From Pseudocitrobacter vendiensis (lineage in GTDB: Bacteria; Pseudomonadota; Gammaproteobacteria; Enterobacterales; Enterobacteriaceae), in the NCBI RefSeq assembly GCF_943590815.1, contig NZ_CALSBS010000003.1, forward strand, positions 1 through 64,000: a DNA stretch of 64,000 bases, read 5' to 3'. Each line of letters starts with the position of its first letter. The first letter of the stretch is position 1. The notes beneath the pieces were generated by a model. The model had not been told where the DNA came from, made no database searches, and worked only from the letters and a program-made list of their open reading frames with translations. Positions 61,483 through 64,000 of the stretch are shown piece after piece. The position numbers were made by a program, and so were the translations under genes.

Positions 61483-62730
61483 TTAAAAAAACGCCACACC
61501 CTGCTTCTTCATCTGCTGGTGGAGCGCCTCAATGGCAATATCCGCCACCGCGCATTTCGCGTCCACTGCCAGTGCTGCGGCGATCCCGGCGGCCTGGCCC
61601 AGCGCAAAACAGGTAGGCATCACGCGTGCGGAAGAGAGCGCGACGTGACTCGCCGACAGGGTACGCCCGGCAACCAGCAAGCTTTTAATGTTTTGTGGCA
61701 CCAGGCAGCGATAGGGGATGTCGTAGCTATCAATTTTTCGCTCATGACAGACTTTTTCACCCTGGGGGCTATGAATATCAATTTCGTAATTGGTTTGCGC
61801 GATAACATCTTCAAAGCGACGCGCGTTGAGCAGATCATCTTCCGTAAGCGTGTACATTCCGCAGATGCGATGGCTTTCGCGAACGCCCGTTTCGGCGGCG
61901 ATATGCGACAAAATGTAGTTTTCAAAGCCGTTACGTTGCAGATAGTGGGCGACGGAAAAAACCTGCTTTAGCGCCTCAACTTCCGCGCGGCTGCTATCGG
62001 CAATTAGCGCGCCGTTGCCTTTTACGCGAGTCATATTAACGATAAGCGTACCGTCGGGTTTCAGTTCCCATAGCAAACGGCGCCCTTGCGGTAAATCCTC
62101 TACATTTTCATAGTGATAACATCCATCAGGCAACGCCGCCTGTACCGGACTGCCGGTATTCTGCATCTGGAACATCAGCGTCATCGGCTGTGTTAAGCCA
62201 TCTTCATCGCGCCCGGTTTCATAAGGGGCTCCAGCGGCGATGGCGACTTCCGCATTGCCGGTGCAATCAATCACTACGCGACCTTTTAGCGTTTTCACGC
62301 CTTCCCGCGTTTTCACGATCACCGCGTTCACCGTACCGTTCTCCACTACCGGTGCGATAAAATCGGTGTGATAAAGCAGCTGAATATTTTCCTGCTCAAT
62401 CATCCTGTTCAGGTGGTAGCGTAGCAGCAGAGGATTGAACTGAATTTTGAGTTTCTCTGGCTGCGTGTTTTGCAGCAAAAAATCGGGGCGAATGGCGGTA
62501 ATAATTTCCCGATAAATCCCGGTCAGATTACCAATCGTCATAAAAATACTAACCGTACCAAGGGTAGCCATTCCCCCCGGTTGCCCGGAACGTTCAACCA
62601 GAATGACACTCGCACCGCTGCGAGCTGCGGAAATTGCCGCGGCGACGCCCGCTGGCCCGGCGCCGACCACGATAACGTCCGCTTCAGCATAAAGAGGGGC
62701 TTCCAGCAAAATTTGCGTTGTTCCTGACAT
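61483..62730 (-). CDS. FAD-dependent oxidoreductase (FAD_oxidored family), substrate unknown
   Basis: 415 residues. N-terminal dinucleotide-binding motif DVIVVGAGPAGVAAAISAARSG (GxGxxG at about residues 23-28) followed by the ribose-binding Glu in VILVERSGQPGG. Further FAD contacts are in VVIDCTGNAEVAIAAGA and, near the C-terminus, LLVAGRTLSASHVALSSARVMPTCFALGQAAGIAAALA. This C-terminal pattern is typical of FAD_oxidored proteins. No signal peptide, so it is cytosolic. It lies 9 bp downstream of a PTS transporter gene, so its substrate is probably a sugar phosphate or glycoside phosphate brought in by that PTS. The exact reaction is not known. Confidence 0.8.
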   Translation of the reverse strand: MSGTTQILLEAPLYAEADVIVVGAGPAGVAAAISAARSGASVILVERSGQPGGMATLGTVSIFMTIGNLTGIYREIITAIRPDFLLQNTQPEKLKIQFNPLLLRYHLNRMIEQENIQLLYHTDFIAPVVENGTVNAVIVKTREGVKTLKGRVVIDCTGNAEVAIAAGAPYETGRDEDGLTQPMTLMFQMQNTGSPVQAALPDGCYHYENVEDLPQGRRLLWELKPDGTLIVNMTRVKGNGALIADSSRAEVEALKQVFSVAHYLQRNGFENYILSHIAAETGVRESHRICGMYTLTEDDLLNARRFEDVIAQTNYEIDIHSPQGEKVCHERKIDSYDIPYRCLVPQNIKSLLVAGRTLSASHVALSSARVMPTCFALGQAAGIAAALAVDAKCAVADIAIEALHQQMKKQGVAFF

Positions 62731-62739
62731 CTCTCTTCC

Positions 62740-64000
62740 TTACGCCGTTTCAACGACGCTATCAAAGGCATCGCGATATTCGCTCACGCGCATGCCAAAA
62801 ATAATATGAAATTCATCCGGGGCAGGATGTGTCACGCCGAGCGCATCGGTGATGGTTTTCATTCCGTTCATATCGACTTGCTGTGGGGAAATAATTTTGA
62901 TACGCAGACGGGAAATACAGTTGTTAATTTCCTTTATATTTCCTTTACCACCCAGTTTTTCCAGGATCTCTTTCGCGACATCATCAGTAGAGGCATTTTG
63001 TCGTATGAGTTTTGATGATCGAATTTCCAGTTCTTTTACCGCGTCAGTATCTTCGGTACCCTCACGACCCGGTGTCGGAATATTGAATTTCTCAATATAC
63101 CATTTAAAGGTAAAAAGGTAGATGAAGAACAACGCAATACCGAGAAGCACAATCGGTATCCATGTCGATTTATGACCCTGTAATATACCGTTGAAGAGAA
63201 TTTCAATTAATGTGCTGCCGCCAAGATAAGATGTATTTGTTGCATCGAGAATAGCGAAAGAGAGCCCCTGCAATGTGCAATCGATTAAAAATAGCGGTGG
63301 CGCGAGGAACATATACATAAAAGTAAATGGCTCGACGACGCCAGCAAACATTGCCGCAACAGCAGCCGAGATAGCTACCGTTTTTACGCGCTGGCGATCT
63401 TTTGCCGCCAGCCAGATACCGATAAGCGCACCGGGAATACCAAACACTTTACCAGGCGTATCGCCCTGACCCAGCCATAACCGGGTAATTTGATGGATGT
63501 TCTCGCTAAAATCCGGCGTGGCAAGCGCCGCAACGGTAATGGCTTTTGTGCCAACGTACGTCTGTCCACCAATCTCAAGCGTGCCGCCGACCGGCGTGTA
63601 ATGCACCAGTGAATACCAGACATGCTGTAGCCCGGTCGGCAACAGCAGTTTTTCAATAAACCCAAACATAAACGAACCGAATATTCCGGCCTTCGCCAGC
63701 GCTGAAGCTGCATAATATAGCCCGCCGCCAATCCACGGCCAGACGAACGGAATTAGCAAACCAATCACTAATCCGCTAAGACCTGCAAGAATAGGTGGGA
63801 GATGTCGACCTTGATAAAAACCGAAGATTAACGGTAGCTTACGCGTGCTGTTGTGATTTGTTATCGCAGCAGCCAGTGCGCCAATCAGGATTCCACCCAG
63901 AACACCGGTATCCACGGTTTGGATGCCCAGCACGACGTTTTGCATTGCCTGGCGCATTGCCATGGTTTGCGATATCGCCAGTACGTTACTTTGTGTGTTT
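62740..64000 (-). CDS. PTS transporter EIICB (glucose/maltose/glucoside family), 5' end outside the window
   Basis: Partial: the frame continues without a stop to the right edge, giving about 420 residues and missing the N-terminus. The membrane EIIC domain has many spans and family stretches such as FIEKLLLPTGLQHVWYSLVHYTPVGG and GVVEPFTFMYMFLAPPLFLI, the latter with the conserved GxxEP-type sugar-binding motif. A linker leads to a C-terminal EIIB domain with the phosphorylation-site Cys in INNCISRLRI (about 60 residues from the end). It imports and phosphorylates a hexose or glucoside; there is no EIIA domain, so it may use the EIIA of glucose (Crr). Relatives include MalX and PtsG. Its substrate is not determinable here. 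Confidence 0.85.
   Translation of the reverse strand, partial: NTQSNVLAISQTMAMRQAMQNVVLGIQTVDTGVLGGILIGALAAAITNHNSTRKLPLIFGFYQGRHLPPILAGLSGLVIGLLIPFVWPWIGGGLYYAASALAKAGIFGSFMFGFIEKLLLPTGLQHVWYSLVHYTPVGGTLEIGGQTYVGTKAITVAALATPDFSENIHQITRLWLGQGDTPGKVFGIPGALIGIWLAAKDRQRVKTVAISAAVAAMFAGVVEPFTFMYMFLAPPLFLIDCTLQGLSFAILDATNTSYLGGSTLIEILFNGILQGHKSTWIPIVLLGIALFFIYLFTFKWYIEKFNIPTPGREGTEDTDAVKELEIRSSKLIRQNASTDDVAKEILEKLGGKGNIKEINNCISRLRIKIISPQQVDMNGMKTITDALGVTHPAPDEFHIIFGMRVSEYRDAFDSVVETA

Overview
The window is chromosomal DNA of a member of the Enterobacteriaceae, spanning the replication origin. Gene content, order and protein sequences follow the E. coli K-12 oriC region (yieP-hsrA-rbs-kup-ravA-viaA-asnA-asnC-mioC-oriC-mnmG-rsmG-atp-glmUS-pst-phoU, then yieH...mnmE-yidC-rnpA-rpmH-dnaA-dnaN-recF-gyrB). 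tnaCAB is absent from its E. coli site between mnmE and mdtL, and bgl and cbrB are missing. A pectate lyase gene lies beside glmU. This suggests an indole-negative, possibly plant-associated enterobacterium of the Enterobacter/Lelliottia/Kosakonia kind; I cannot fix the genus.

Left part (1-15.7 kb). The edge holds the P1 and P2 promoters of an rRNA operon that runs leftward out of the window. Then come yieP and hsrA (+), converging on the ribose operon rbsDACBK-R (-), whose start carries two RbsR-type palindromes. Next are the K+ transporter kup (-), the ravA-viaA chaperone-like pair (+), asparagine synthetase asnA (-) with its divergent regulator asnC, and mioC. oriC itself (15.66-15.95 kb) carries recognisable DnaA boxes R4, R3, R2 and R1, three AT-rich 13-mers and about a dozen GATC sites.

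Middle part (16-43.5 kb). mnmG and rsmG are followed by the complete F1Fo ATP synthase operon atpIBEFHAGDC. Between atpC and glmU, adjacent in E. coli, sits a 3.5 kb accessory segment: a Bax inhibitor-1 family membrane protein, a small structured locus with a 23-codon ORF behind two perfect CRP-type palindromes, and an exported family-9 pectate lyase (PelX type) with two KdgR-type operators upstream. glmU and glmS (UDP-GlcNAc synthesis) follow. Between glmS and pstS lies an AT-rich four-gene chaperone-usher fimbrial operon (pilin, chaperone, usher, adhesin). Then comes the phosphate operon pstSCAB-phoU behind Pho boxes.

Right part (43.5-64 kb). cbrC, yieH, adeP, chrR, yieE, yidZ, mdtL and mnmE precede the compact yidC-yidD-rnpA-rpmH cluster (-). 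Divergent from it is dnaA-dnaN-recF-gyrB (+). Past gyrB the E. coli order ends: there is a gene remnant, then an FAD-dependent oxidoreductase and a PTS EIICB transporter that form an operon running in from beyond the right edge.

Most of the window is conserved core genome. The parts worth a second look are the atpC-glmU accessory segment, the fimbrial operon, and the flavoenzyme-PTS pair with the remnant beside it. REP/BIME-type repeats lie in several intergenic gaps.
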